Part shown: piece after piece, positions 33,049 through 42,189 of the stretch | Position numbering within the stretch: the stretch's first letter is position 1 | How the letters are laid out: every line of letters begins with the position of its first letter | NCBI GenBank assembly: GCA_903907955.1 | Contig: CAIVPZ010000154.1 | Coordinates: 1-64,000, forward strand | Reading direction: 5' to 3' | Source of the DNA: an uncultured Acetobacteraceae bacterium | GTDB taxonomy: Bacteria > Pseudomonadota > Alphaproteobacteria > Acetobacterales > Acetobacteraceae | Length of the DNA stretch: 64,000 bases | The notes under the pieces: model-generated | What the model saw: only the letters and a program-made list of their open reading frames with translations | The model's database searches: none | Told to the model about the DNA's origin: nothing | Translations under genes and position numbers: made by a program

Positions 33049-33776
33049 ACGCGGCGCGCGCAGCCGTTGGTCTGCCGCCGTTGGCCGACGCTCTGGACCA
33101 GCCGCGCGCGGCGGCACTGACGCTGCAGGCGACCAGCCGTGCATTCGACTTCCCTGTCGCCGCACTGCCGCCGGGCATGCGCTATGTCGGGCCGCTTCTC
33201 GACCCGCCGGGCTGGGCACAAGGCTGGATCTCGCCATGGCCGGCGGGCGACCCACGCCCGCTTATCTTGGTGGCGATGAGTTCAACCTTCCAGGACCATG
33301 CAGCGGTCATCCAGACCGTCCTGAACGCGGCGGCGGCGCTGCCGGTGCGCGCGGTGGCGACGCTTGGCCCCGCCCTGGCAGGGACGGCCCTAGACGTGCC
33401 CGCCAACGCCGTGGTGATCGACGGTGCCGCACACGACCCCCTGATGCGGGAGGCAGCGCTGGTGGTGACGCATTGCGGACACGGCACGGTCATGCGCGCC
33501 CTGTCGCATCATCGTCCGATGCTCTGCCTGCCGATGGGGCGCGACCAGAACGACAATGCGGCGCGCATCGTCGCGCGCGGCGCCGGACTGCGGCTGCCGG
33601 CAGACGCCGATGCCGACCAGCTACGTGCGGCGGTCGCAATGCTGCTGGACGATAGGGGATTCGCAAGAGCCGCCGCAGTGCTCGGGCAGGCCATCGTAGC
33701 CAGCGAGATACCGGATGCGCTCACGGATGCGCTCGAGGAGCTCACCGCGCGTGAGCTGTGCCGAGCGGCGGCCTGA
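32505..33776 (+). CDS. UGT/MGT-type glycosyltransferase (GT1-like)
   Basis: A GT-B-fold transferase of about 423 residues. The N-terminal domain begins FLLAAWEGGGNVPPFVGAVR and RARGHRVRVLGDD; the C-terminal sugar-nucleotide-binding domain has VVIDGAAHDPLMREAALVVTHCGHGTV, MRALSHHRPMLCLPMGRDQND and AARIVARGAGLRL, the classical signature. Such enzymes glycosylate small hydrophobic acceptors. The only available start is TTG 32505; the frame before it (KDKKRNF) still looks coding back to about 32484, so the true start seems to have been lost or fused with the TetR gene. Confidence 0.85.
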   Translation: MLAAWEGGGNVPPFVGAVRQLRARGHRVRVLGDDTMREEMEAAGALFRPWRTAGNRTDRRPESDLLRDWEPKEPGGGLLRLLDRITIGPAHAYAADTLAELRSEPADALVSSDLLFGPMVAAEATGTPLALLARNISVFPIAGMPPIGPGLAPPGSAAERAMAGQAAAWFAAALAERLPVLNAARAAVGLPPLADALDQPRAAALTLQATSRAFDFPVAALPPGMRYVGPLLDPPGWAQGWISPWPAGDPRPLILVAMSSTFQDHAAVIQTVLNAAAALPVRAVATLGPALAGTALDVPANAVVIDGAAHDPLMREAALVVTHCGHGTVMRALSHHRPMLCLPMGRDQNDNAARIVARGAGLRLPADADADQLRAAVAMLLDDRGFARAAAVLGQAIVASEIPDALTDALEELTARELCRAAA

Positions 33777-33923
33777 GAAACAGGCGGGCGCGTTGCCTCG
33801 GTTGTCGTCGATGAGGCCGGCGAATAGTCGCGCCGCCCGGTTCACGTCATCTGGCTCGACGGTCTGACCGCCTTCCATGCCGTCAGCCGTCAAATCGATC
33901 CGTTCCGCTGAACGGCGACTTCG

Positions 33924-35231
33924 TCAACGGGCTGATAGGGTTCGATCCCGTGTCGCAGATACCGAGGGCGGAACACTGGCTTGGTATCGCGGTTGCATTG
34001 CCAGGCGCTGCTGCAGCATTCGATTGAGCCGGCTCGTTGGCTTCCGTGCGGTACGCTCCGCCACCAAAGCGCGGGCAAGGCGCGCCTGCCGCGCACGCAA
34101 GGCCGCTTCGGTCAGCGTCAGGTGGATCAAGTCACACTGCGCGAGGCTGCCGCCACAGCGATGCGAGATGTGTCGCACGCGCTTAAGCCATTCGACGCAT
34201 TCCGCATAGTCGCCGCTGGCGAAGGCGATGAATGCTTCGCAGAGCGGAGGGGCGAGCACGCGTTCCGGGATCAGCGACGAGGTTTCGTTGATGTCGGCGT
34301 GCGGCAGTGCTTCGGCGAGGCGTACCGCGGCGGCGGTGCGTCCCGCAGCGGCGAACGCCATCATGGCATGCACCACGTGAAACGGCCGGGCATCGGCGAG
34401 ATTGTGCGTGGCCCATCGACCGGCTAACAGCCGCCAGCGTTCGCCGATCACGATGTTCTGCAGCTGGAGGCGCCAGAGCAACGCCGAGCCATCGGCGAGC
34501 GCCGATATGTCAGTGTTGCCCGCAGTCGCGATCTGCGCATCGTAGATCTCGATTGCGGACCCGGGATCGTTTGCATCCAAATGGAACAGCGCGCGATGCC
34601 AAGCGAGATGGACGGCAAGTCCGGTGCGTTCCCCCCATGCCTGTTCGGTCGCGGCCAGGAAGGCGAGGCCATCATGCACGCGGCCTTGCATTTCCATCAC
34701 GTGGGCGACGACGTGAATGGCGCCGGGATGCCCGGGATCGAGCGCCAGGGCGCGGCGCGCCATTTTTTCGGCGAGACGGTACTGGCCATTCTCCTCGAGG
34801 GCGAAAGCGTACATCGCGAGCAGGCTCGCATATCCTGACACCTCGGCCGTCCAGTGCGGCAGCACCTTTGCGATCCGATCACGCATCATGCGCCGCCGGC
34901 CGAGGTGGAAGTCCAGCGCGTGCACAACTGCCAGCGCGAGAATGTCGTGCGGCCAGTCAGTGAGGATGGCGCCGTAAAGGTCGGCAGCACGAGCCGAATC
35001 GCCCTGGAGCCAAACGCGCGCGGCAAAGCCGTGACGGCGGGCGGGGTCATCGGTGTCCGGGCATGCTGCCTCGATCGCGGCAATGCTCTTGGCCAGCGTG
35101 GATCGCAGCGCGGAGTTGTCTGCGCGCACGATGAGTGCGGCGCGCAGACAATGGCCGAACACGCATCCGACGTTGTCGGCGAGCACTCGCTCGACCTCGA
35201 CAAAGGCGTCGCCACGCTGCGTTAGCATCAT
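33924..35231 (-). CDS. TPR protein of the TTC38 type, N-terminus uncertain
   Basis: At least 435 residues of tetratricopeptide-like helices, with YASLLAMYAFALEENGQYRLAEKMARRALALDPGHPGAIHVVAHVMEMQGRVHDGLAFLA and HLAWHRALFHLDANDPGSAIEIYD matching bacterial TTC38-like proteins. The first usable start is ATG 35231, but in-frame codons upstream still read like the family (QIYADSDRLPHAATRAT, TAVEASPLRRCERALD) with no start codon, so the 5' end appears damaged. The role of the family is not known. Confidence 0.75.
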   Translation of the reverse strand: MMLTQRGDAFVEVERVLADNVGCVFGHCLRAALIVRADNSALRSTLAKSIAAIEAACPDTDDPARRHGFAARVWLQGDSARAADLYGAILTDWPHDILALAVVHALDFHLGRRRMMRDRIAKVLPHWTAEVSGYASLLAMYAFALEENGQYRLAEKMARRALALDPGHPGAIHVVAHVMEMQGRVHDGLAFLAATEQAWGERTGLAVHLAWHRALFHLDANDPGSAIEIYDAQIATAGNTDISALADGSALLWRLQLQNIVIGERWRLLAGRWATHNLADARPFHVVHAMMAFAAAGRTAAAVRLAEALPHADINETSSLIPERVLAPPLCEAFIAFASGDYAECVEWLKRVRHISHRCGGSLAQCDLIHLTLTEAALRARQARLARALVAERTARKPTSRLNRMLQQRLAMQPRYQASVPPSVSATRDRTLSAR

Positions 35232-35407
35232 ATCAAGCGCGCGTTCGCATCGCCGCAGCGGACTTGCCTCGACCGCGGTGGTCGCGCGTGTTGCAGCGTG
35301 TGGAAGGCGGTCAGAATCCGCGTAAATCTGGCGGCGGTCGAAAAGTTGGCATGAAACTTGCCTAAGGCCTCCAGCCGGTCCTTGCCATCGTTCGATCAGA
35401 AGTCAAC

Positions 35408-35493
35408 GGCTGCTTGCCAGCCCCCTGTCAACGCCGCTAGCCGCCGAAGGCGGTGGCCGAAGGCCAGCGTTTACAGGGGGTTGACAAGCAGCC
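35408..35493. repeat. Long imperfect palindrome (hairpin element)
   Basis: A 27-base arm GGCTGCTTGCCAGCCCCCTG... at 35408-35434 is repeated in inverted form at 35467-35493 with four mismatches; the 32-base centre itself contains smaller inverted repeats (GCCGCC/GGCGG, GGCC/GGCC). It stands in gene-free DNA. It may be a REP-like or attC-like folded element, or the remains of a miniature transposon. No target duplication was seen. Confidence 0.6.
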
Positions 35494-36182
35494 ACCCTTG
35501 ATGATCGCCAACGACGGCTGGCGAGCCTCTCCGGCATCGCAGTCAGCATCTCCTCCGCTGCACCCGAAACTCGGCGCGATCCGTCAACGAAGACGCGCCG
35601 TTTTTGCGCGGATTCTCGCCGCCGCTAACACAGCGGGAAGCGCGCAGTCTTGCGGCAAAGCCGCGTGTGCAGTTGTTCTCATGGTCATCGCCATTTTTCA
35701 ATTGGTCCGCGGCATCCGCCGGGACCGATCGCGCCCGTGCTTCGAGCGCTTGCATGTCGGCTAATGTAATCGGACGCCCGGTGCTTCCCATGACGGAGGC
35801 TCCGGATTACTTGCCCGGAACGCCGAAAATCAATCCCGTTGGCCTATGGATGGGCGCGATGGGGACTGCCTCACGATTGGAGGTCAGGCGGCGGCCATAG
35901 ACGCGTACGTGTCATTTGCTGGCGAAAATCTCTGTCCGAACCCGGAACCGAACGCGCCGTTGTAAAGGGCGCAGTGGAACTGCAGCAGGAGGTCGGCACC
36001 GCGCCAGGTCCAGCACAATCGCTGCGACTTGTTCGTCCGACGATTCAGCAGGAAATTGGCGGTCCCTTTGGTGATTGCCGTCCCGACCCGCAAGCGGCAA
36101 CGGTGGCGCTCGCCATATTTGACCGTGCGATCAGCCTGACCGACGCGATAGCCGTCCAGGACCGCAATACGTTGCGCCCGGT
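35494..36182. other. Gene-poor stretch
   Basis: About 690 bases with only short frames lacking family motifs. One minus-strand frame (35791-35543) starts MGSTGRPITLADMQALEARA, but its composition soon becomes unlike protein and no ribosome site is clear. The region looks like decayed DNA between the TPR gene and the YbhB remnant. Confidence 0.4.
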
Positions 36183-36365
36183 TCAGCGGCCGTAGAAGGT
36201 GGTGAAGGAAGCCTTGGCAAGGGGGTTGTCATCGATGGCGGGGCCGATTTTCCAGCCGGAGGACGAGGCATCGAAAGGTAGCAACGCGACCTTCATGGCA
36301 TGGATCGTGAAGACGTAACTGCGCGGCCGGTCGCCGACAGGCGGGCAGGGGCCGCCGTAGCCGAC
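36183..36365 (-). pseudogene. C-terminal remnant of a YbhB/YbcL (PEBP/RKIP-like) protein
   Basis: The minus strand encodes YGGPCPPVGDRPRSYVFTIH, AMKVALLPFDAS and NPLAKASFTTFYGR before a stop, matching the last 60 residues of bacterial YbhB-type phosphatidylethanolamine-binding proteins (GPCPP-x-G-x-H/R-Y-x-F ... A-x-x-x-Y/FGR). The N-terminal two thirds are absent and the sequence upstream does not align, so this is a fragment. Confidence 0.7.
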
Positions 36366-36488
36366 CTCGATCAGGCGTTGCACGGAGCCCGGGCATGACC
36401 AAGCGGCGGCCCCTGATGTTCGACGACCGACCGAACCTGCCATTCAGGTCAGGTCGAGCAAACGGAATATTCTGCTTTCGGGGATCCG

Positions 36489-37007
36489 CTATGCGCCTTC
36501 GTCCCCGGGACGAGCGATCGTGATCCGAGGCGGGTTCCGCAGGGTCTGCAGTATCACACAATAGCGCTCCGTGGTCTCGATCAGGCGCGCGAGCTTCGCC
36601 GGATCGGCATCCGCATCGAGTTCGAAGCGGACGGTAATGTCAGTCAGCCCGATCGGCGCCTGGCGATCGATGCCGAGTGTGCCGCGGGCATCCCATGTGC
36701 CTTCGGCGACAACACGACCATGGCGTATGGTGATCCCCATCGCGGTCGAAACTGCGCGCAAGGTCACTCCGGCGCAGGCCACCACCGCTTGCAGCAGCAT
36801 ATCGGCCGAGCATGCCAGTTCGCCGGTGCCGCCGGTCGCCGGGTGCAGCCCTGCGACCGTTTCGCCGCGCCACGAGGGCACGACGCAGGAGATCCCGTCG
36901 GGGTCCAGACGTGCTTCCGCCCGTGCCGGGGTAAGGGCGTCCTGCGGCGTCTCGCGATAACGCTGCTTGAGCGGAGCCTGCAAGGCACGCAGGTGGTCGG
37001 CATTCAT
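36489..37007 (-). CDS. OsmC-family protein
   Basis: A 172-residue OsmC/Ohr-fold protein. The two redox cysteines of the family are present in LLQAVVACAGVTLRAV and ETTERYCVILQTLRNPP, and the middle strands GITIRHGRVVAEGTWDARGTLG and IGLTDITVRFELDADADPAKLARLIE fit. Such proteins reduce organic hydroperoxides or serve as thiol-dependent stress proteins. ATG 37007 begins MNADHLRALQAPLKQRYRE, a start commonly seen in this subgroup. Confidence 0.85.
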   Translation of the reverse strand: MNADHLRALQAPLKQRYRETPQDALTPARAEARLDPDGISCVVPSWRGETVAGLHPATGGTGELACSADMLLQAVVACAGVTLRAVSTAMGITIRHGRVVAEGTWDARGTLGIDRQAPIGLTDITVRFELDADADPAKLARLIETTERYCVILQTLRNPPRITIARPGDEGA

Positions 37008-37504
37008 GTCGTGAACCTCGCTGTTGGATGAACGATCGAAGCGGTGGCCGGCGGGATGAGACGCGACCGTCGGACTCCGCTGTTGGACAAAACCGGGAGG
37101 CCGCTCCCGGCACCGCCCGAACGGAGTGACGGACGGTAGCCGACCGCTGTGCTGACCGCCAGCGATCGGTACCTGTATGGCCGGTCATGCGAGACCATGC
37201 ACGGACCAAGGAGGTCGCCGCTCCTGCGCGTCTGGATCGGTGGATCGTCAGAGGAATGTAGAAGTAGGTGTTGCACGATCTGACAGCGCGGATCATATCA
37301 GCTTGCCGTGTATTTCACCAAGCCGACACCGACAACCAGCGCTCCTGTTGTCCCCCAACTCGGGGAGAGCGCAACCCGCTCTCCGGCGGACGTCTCCTGC
37401 TGCGAGTGGCTGTGCGCCCGGGGCGTGGCAGGGTTCAGCGCGCTGGAAGGGATCAGGCTGAAAGCGTCGGGAGTCATCATTGATATGCCTGGACGGTTAC
37501 GAAC
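37008..37504. other. Intergenic region between OsmC and the iron-sulfur protein
   Basis: About 500 bases between two divergent genes. No gene recognised. A perfect hairpin GGAGAGCG-CAACC-CGCTCTCC lies at 37364-37384, without a T-run. Promoters of both genes should be here, but no confident -35/-10 pair was found. Confidence 0.4.
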
Positions 37505-38389
37505 GTGGACGCTGTAGCGCCGCGCCGGCGGGCGCGCCGGATCACGGCCGAAACACAAGCGCGCACCATCACGCGAGACGACGTTATCGCCGAACTCCGG
37601 CGGCTCGGCGCCACCATCGCGGGCTTCGCGCCGGTGGCGCGCTGGGCGGCGCACGGCGAAGTGCCGCCGGCCTATCGTCCGGAGGCGATCTGGCCGCTGG
37701 CACGAACGGTCATCGCCTTCGGGGTGCCGATGCTGTTGCCGGTCATCGAGTCCACCCCCTCGATCAACTACCAGGAGCACTACGACACCTCGAACCGGCT
37801 GCTGGATGAGATCAGCTTCCGGCTGGCGATCTGGCTGAACGAGGCCGGCCATCCGGCGATGTCGCTGCCTCGCGACGGCTACGCCAACCTGGAAGTGCTG
37901 CTGGCTCATCCGTTCGCGTCGTTCAGCCATACCTATGCCGCGAAATATGCCGGGCTGGGCACGGTGGGGATGTCGCGCAACCTGCTGGTCCCGCAATACG
38001 GGCCGCGCGTGCGGCTCAATTCGGTGTTCACCGCCGCGCTGCTCGAGGGCGATCCCGAATGCACTGAGGAATTGTGCTCGGCGTGCCGGGTCTGCGAGCG
38101 GGCCTGCCCGACCGGGGCGATCCGCGCGCGGGCGGACGGCGTGGTGGGTGAACTCGACAAGGAGGCCTGCACGCGCCACCACATCGCCCTGCGCAACGAG
38201 GGGCGCTGGCCGTGCGGCATCTGCGCCAAGGTCTGCGCGGTCGGCGCCGACCGCAGGCAGTACGGCAGGCCGGGCGTGAAGCGCTACCTCGAGGAGCGCG
38301 CGGCCCTGGACAAGGACCCCGAGGACCCACGCTTCCGCGCCGAGGTGCACCTGCGGCGACATGGTTCCGGCGGAACCCGCATCGCGTGA
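37505..38389 (+). CDS. 4Fe-4S protein of the epoxyqueuosine-reductase (QueG)-like group
   Basis: A 294-residue cytosolic protein with two ferredoxin-type cysteine clusters: CSACRVCERACPTGAI (about 196-211) and CGICAKVCAVGAD, each able to bind a 4Fe-4S cluster. The middle YAAKYAGLGTVGMSRNLLVPQYGPRVRLNSVFT is the cobalamin-binding-like region shared with QueG and reductive-dehalogenase relatives. The family is often annotated as epoxyqueuosine reductase, but this branch is different from true QueG, which is longer and has a HEAT-like tail. The start is GTG 37505. Confidence 0.8.
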   Translation: MDAVAPRRRARRITAETQARTITRDDVIAELRRLGATIAGFAPVARWAAHGEVPPAYRPEAIWPLARTVIAFGVPMLLPVIESTPSINYQEHYDTSNRLLDEISFRLAIWLNEAGHPAMSLPRDGYANLEVLLAHPFASFSHTYAAKYAGLGTVGMSRNLLVPQYGPRVRLNSVFTAALLEGDPECTEELCSACRVCERACPTGAIRARADGVVGELDKEACTRHHIALRNEGRWPCGICAKVCAVGADRRQYGRPGVKRYLEERAALDKDPEDPRFRAEVHLRRHGSGGTRIA

Positions 38390-38412
38390 GCGGTGGCGGT
38401 GCCTTCCAAGGG

Positions 38413-39174
38413 TCAAACGGTTGCGGCGACCCTTTGGCGGGAGAATCCGCTCGCATGCCCCAGGTCGGCCAGCAGCCGGCGCTTGCAGCGCAGGAAGTCC
38501 GGGTCGGTCCGGTCGCGCGGCCGCGCCAGAGGGGGAACGAACTCGGTTCGGATGCGGCCTGGATCGGGCTGCATCACCACCACGCGGTCAGCCAGAAACA
38601 GCGCCTCTTCGATGTCGTGCGTGACCAGGATCATGGTCGGCTGATCATCCCCCCACAGGTCCAGCAGATGCTCCTGGAGGTCACCTCGGGTCAGGGCATC
38701 GAGCGAGGAGAACGGCTCGTCCAGCAGCAGTACCTTCGGGCGCCCCACCAGCGCACGCGCCAGGGCCGCGCGTTGGGCCTGGCCGCCTGACAATTCGCGT
38801 GGCCAGTGGCCGGACCGGGAGGCCAGACCCACGCGGGCAAGGCATTCCGACACGCGTCGCGTCCGTTCGTCGGCGGGCAGGTGGCGGATGCCGAAGGCCA
38901 CGTTCTGATCGATGGTCAGCCACGGCATCAGGCGAGGCTCCTGGAACACCAGGCCGATCTCGGCACGCGGCGCGGTGACCGGGGTGCCGTCGAGGGCGAT
39001 GCGGCCGGCGGTGGGGCTGTCGAGGCCGGCGATCAGGCGGAGCAGTGTGCTCTTGCCACAGCCCGAGCCGCCGACGACCGCGAGGATCTCACCGGCCGCA
39101 ACCGTCAGATTCAGCCCGGCGAGCGCCAGCACGCCATTGGGATAGCGCTTGTCCACCTGGGCCACGCTCAGCAT
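38413..39174 (-). CDS. ssuB: ABC transporter ATPase, SsuB/TauB type (system 1)
   Basis: A 253-residue ABC ATPase: Walker A GGSGCGKST, Q-loop FQEPRLMPW (the form typical of sulfonate/taurine/nitrate importers), signature LSGGQAQRAALARAL, Walker B VLLLDEPFSSLD, switch VTHDIEEALFLADRVVVM. It powers uptake with the permease and binding protein encoded just upstream on the same strand (4-nt gap). It ends convergent with the iron-sulfur gene. Confidence 0.92.
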   Translation of the reverse strand: MLSVAQVDKRYPNGVLALAGLNLTVAAGEILAVVGGSGCGKSTLLRLIAGLDSPTAGRIALDGTPVTAPRAEIGLVFQEPRLMPWLTIDQNVAFGIRHLPADERTRRVSECLARVGLASRSGHWPRELSGGQAQRAALARALVGRPKVLLLDEPFSSLDALTRGDLQEHLLDLWGDDQPTMILVTHDIEEALFLADRVVVMQPDPGRIRTEFVPPLARPRDRTDPDFLRCKRRLLADLGHASGFSRQRVAATV

Positions 39175-39178
39175 GGCA

Positions 39179-40051
39179 CTACTCCGCCGGCTTGAAGGAA
39201 TCCTGCCAGGTCAGGAAGCGCGCCGAGACCGAGGCCAGCAGCCAGTCGGTGAGCTTGCCGAGCACGGCGAACGACGTGATGGACGCCAGGATGACCGCCG
39301 GCCGGCCGGTCTGCTGGCCATCGATCAGCAGAAATCCGAGCCCGTCCTCGGCGCCCATGAACTCGGCCGCCACCACGAACATCCAGCCCAGGCCAAGACC
39401 GGATCGCAGGGCGACGACATAGCTTGGCAGCGTCGCCGGCAGCAGGATGCGGGTGATCATTTCGCGATGGCTGAAGCGGAAGATCCGCCCGACCTCGACC
39501 AGCTTGCGATCCACCCCGCGAATCGAAGCCGACAGGCTGAGATAGATCGGAAAGAACACGCCCACCGCGATAAGGATCACCTTCGAGGTCTCGAAGATGC
39601 CGAACCACAGGATGAACATCGGCACCCACGCAATCGACGGGATGTTGCGCAGGGCCTGCAGCGTCGGGTCGATCAGTTGCCGGGCCAGGGTCCAATAGCC
39701 GCTGACGGCACCCAGCACGGTGCCCGCGGCCACGCCGAAGGCGAAGCCGAGCGCGACGCGCTGCAGCGTGGCCAGCACATGGCCGGCAAGCTCGCCGCTC
39801 TGGGCCAGGGTTGCCAGCGCCGCCAGTATTCTTGAGGGAGTCGGCAGCAGGCGGCCATCGGCCCAGTGCACCGCCACCGCCGCTTCCCAGGCCAGGGCCA
39901 GACCGAGAGGGAGAATGAAACCGATCAGCCGGTTGCCGCCCGGCCACGCAGTGTGGGGCCACGCGTGGCCGGGCGAAGCCTCCGTCTCTTTCACGGAGGC
40001 GGCGGCGAGTGCGGCTCCGCACGCGGAGGCAGTCTCCGCGTGCGCGCTCAC
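39179..40051 (-). CDS. ssuC: ABC transporter permease, SsuC type (system 1)
   Basis: A 290-residue inner-membrane protein with about six membrane segments. The BPD_transp_1 EAA loop is present as VEVGRIFRFSHREMITRILLPATLPSYVVALRSGLGLGW, and LQALRNIPSIAWVPMFILWFG is the SsuC/TauC hallmark. The N-terminal 45 residues are a polar extension. It overlaps the binding-protein gene by four bases and precedes ssuB. Confidence 0.92.
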   Translation of the reverse strand: MSAHAETASACGAALAAASVKETEASPGHAWPHTAWPGGNRLIGFILPLGLALAWEAAVAVHWADGRLLPTPSRILAALATLAQSGELAGHVLATLQRVALGFAFGVAAGTVLGAVSGYWTLARQLIDPTLQALRNIPSIAWVPMFILWFGIFETSKVILIAVGVFFPIYLSLSASIRGVDRKLVEVGRIFRFSHREMITRILLPATLPSYVVALRSGLGLGWMFVVAAEFMGAEDGLGFLLIDGQQTGRPAVILASITSFAVLGKLTDWLLASVSARFLTWQDSFKPAE

Positions 40052-41103
40052 GTGATGCCGAGCCTGGTGACGAACGACGCATCAATTAACGCCGCGGCGG
40101 TCGCGGGCACGTCGACATCGGCCGGGACAACGCCGGCCTGCTGCAGCGCGACGCCGGCGGACTCGATGGTCTTGCGCTGGCGTTCGCCGATGGCGGCGGT
40201 GGAAAGGTCGGTCCGCTCAAGCTGGCGGGCGGCCACCGCCTCGGTCAGCCTGGCCTGGGCGACGATGGTCTTTTTCAGTTCGCCGGGATTGGCGATCGAG
40301 TAAGCACGGGCGCGCTCGTAGGCTGCGAGGACTCGCAGCACCAGATCGGGGTGGTCAGCGGCGAAAGCCTCGCTGGTGTTGAGCACCCCCCACGTGTTGA
40401 TCGCGGCATTGCGGTAGAACAGTCGTGCGCCGTCATCGAGTTCGGCCTGTGCCATCAGCGGATCTAGACCGGCCCAGGCATCGACATCGCCCTTGGCGAG
40501 CGCCAGACGGCCGTCCTGATGCTGGAGCAGCACCACCCTGACGTCCTTTTCGGTCAGGCCGTTTGCCGCCAGGGTGCGGATCAGGAAGATATGCGGATCG
40601 GTGCCGCGCGTGGCGGCGATGCGCCGGCCCTTGAGGTCGGTGACCTTCTGGATGACCGAGCCGCCCTGGGTGACCAGGGCCGTCCATTCCGGTTTGGAAT
40701 AGACATAGACCGACTTGACCGGATTGCCATTGATGCGGGCCAGCAGCGCGGCGCCGCCGGCGGACGAGCCGAAATCCAGGCTCCGGGCGTTCAGGTATTC
40801 AAGCGCCTTGTTCGATCCAAGCGACAGAACCCAGCGGAGCTTGATGCCGTCCCTGGCGAGGTCCTGCTCAAGCCAGCCCCTCTCCTTGAGCACCAGGCTG
40901 ACCGGATTGTAGTAGGCGTAGTCGATCCGGATTTCATCGACCGCGCTGGCGGCCCTGGCGATATGAGGGGCAGGCAAGGTGGCGGCGAACGCGCTGGCAC
41001 CAAGTGCCGTCACCAGCGACCGCCGGCCGATACCGGACCTGCACCGTGCCGTTGGTTCAACCCGGTCGTCCGGTTGGTGGGCTTCGATGTCGCAAACGCG
41101 CAT
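40048..41103 (-). CDS. ssuA: Aliphatic-sulfonate/nitrate-type substrate-binding protein (system 1)
   Basis: A 351-residue periplasmic protein. A Tat-like signal (RRSLVTALGASAFAATLPA, cleavage near IARA) follows a 25-residue leader. The mature part has SsuA features: DYAYYNPVSLVLKERGWLEQDL, LGSNKALEYLNARSLDFGSSAGGAALLARING, LKGRRIAATRGTDPHIFLIRTL and LAKGDVDAWAGLDPLMAQAE. The ligand may be an alkanesulfonate; nitrate or another organic ligand cannot be excluded. First gene of the ssuACB-type operon. Confidence 0.88.
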   Translation of the reverse strand: MRVCDIEAHQPDDRVEPTARCRSGIGRRSLVTALGASAFAATLPAPHIARAASAVDEIRIDYAYYNPVSLVLKERGWLEQDLARDGIKLRWVLSLGSNKALEYLNARSLDFGSSAGGAALLARINGNPVKSVYVYSKPEWTALVTQGGSVIQKVTDLKGRRIAATRGTDPHIFLIRTLAANGLTEKDVRVVLLQHQDGRLALAKGDVDAWAGLDPLMAQAELDDGARLFYRNAAINTWGVLNTSEAFAADHPDLVLRVLAAYERARAYSIANPGELKKTIVAQARLTEAVAARQLERTDLSTAAIGERQRKTIESAGVALQQAGVVPADVDVPATAAALIDASFVTRLGIT

Positions 41104-41250
41104 GGGCTGCCTCGCATGGCTCCGGGCGGAAAAGCACAGGATAGCGGCGCAAGGTGGCGGACCTTATCACGGCCGTCAACAGTCGTTATCGTGAACCACG
41201 AACTATTATTGTTATATTCGGTATCATTCGCTGCGCCCCGACGCCGGCGA

Positions 41251-42105
41251 TCAGGGAGCCGTTGTGCTGGCGCAGGCAAAGCGCCGGTCGCGCCACTCAA
41301 GCGCGGCGCGCATGCCCCGGTGGCGAACGATGTCCATGAACGCCGCCTTGTCGGGACTGCCCTCGGCCTCGATCAGCATGTCCTGATCGAGCGCGATCTG
41401 CAGCGCATCAGCCATGCCCATGCGATCATAGCCGCGGTTGATCGCGGCCTTGGTCCGGGTGACCAGCCGTGGATCGATCATCGTCAGGCGCCGCGCTGTC
41501 TCGAGCGCGTCGGCCCGCAGCGCATCAGCCGGCACCACGCGGTTGATCAGGCCGAGCCGCTCGGCCTCGGCGGCACCGATGTTCTCGGCGCCGGTCAGCA
41601 CGATCTCCTTGGCCTTCTTGGCGCCGATCAGCCAGGGGAGAATCATGACCACGATCCCAGCGCCGAACTTGAGTTCCGGCAGTCCAAACGACGCGGTCTC
41701 GGCGGCCAGGGTGAGGTCGCAGCACAGCGCCAGTTCGAAGCCGCTGGCGACGGCATGACCGTTGACCGCGGCGATGGTCGGCTTGGACAGGCGCCAGAAG
41801 CGAATGATCGCGTCGAAATCGTCCTGCAAAATCTTCTGCCAGGCGGCCACGCCCTGTGGCCGCGCCTGCATCTGTTCCTTGAGATCGAAGCCAGAACAGA
41901 AGGCGTTGCCCGCGCCGGTCAGCACCAGGGCGGCAATGTCATCGTCGGCTTCCACCCGGTCGAGCACGAGATGCATCTCGGCCAGCATGCGCCGGTTCAT
42001 GGCATTCAGCCGGTCCGGCCGGTTCAACGTGAGGAGACCGACCTTGCCGTGCGTCTCGAAGCACAGGGTCTCCAATGCGGACGGGAATTCAATGGGACGC
42101 GGCAA
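41251..42105 (-). CDS. Enoyl-CoA hydratase/isomerase family protein
   Basis: A 284-residue crotonase-fold enzyme. Oxyanion-hole segments are AFCSGFDLKEQM and NGHAVASGFELALCCDLTLAAETASFGLPELKFG; the catalytic Glu position of hydratases is filled (FGLPELKFG). The C-terminal helix ends ALEWRDRRFACA. It could be a hydratase, an isomerase or a ring-opening hydrolase. It lies divergent from an acyl-CoA ligase gene, and the two may share a pathway. Confidence 0.88.
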   Translation of the reverse strand: MPRPIEFPSALETLCFETHGKVGLLTLNRPDRLNAMNRRMLAEMHLVLDRVEADDDIAALVLTGAGNAFCSGFDLKEQMQARPQGVAAWQKILQDDFDAIIRFWRLSKPTIAAVNGHAVASGFELALCCDLTLAAETASFGLPELKFGAGIVVMILPWLIGAKKAKEIVLTGAENIGAAEAERLGLINRVVPADALRADALETARRLTMIDPRLVTRTKAAINRGYDRMGMADALQIALDQDMLIEAEGSPDKAAFMDIVRHRGMRAALEWRDRRFACASTTAP

Positions 42106-42189
42106 GCTTCACCTCGGCGGGCTGGTATTCCACCGTCCTGCACAGCTATATGGATTGTCAACACCACATCGAGAGGAGTTCCGGCAGCG

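Noticed and set aside
35543-35791. A small minus-strand gene starting MGSTGRPITLADMQALEARA
   Set aside because: No ribosome site, no family, and composition becomes random after about 30 codons.
37364-37384. A terminator hairpin GGAGAGCG/CGCTCTCC
   Set aside because: No T-run, and it lies between divergent genes rather than after one.
40519-42189. A 557-codon N-terminal extension of the acyl-CoA ligase
   Set aside because: It is antisense to the ssuA and enoyl-CoA hydratase genes and unlike any ligase. The ligase family begins right after GTG 42190.
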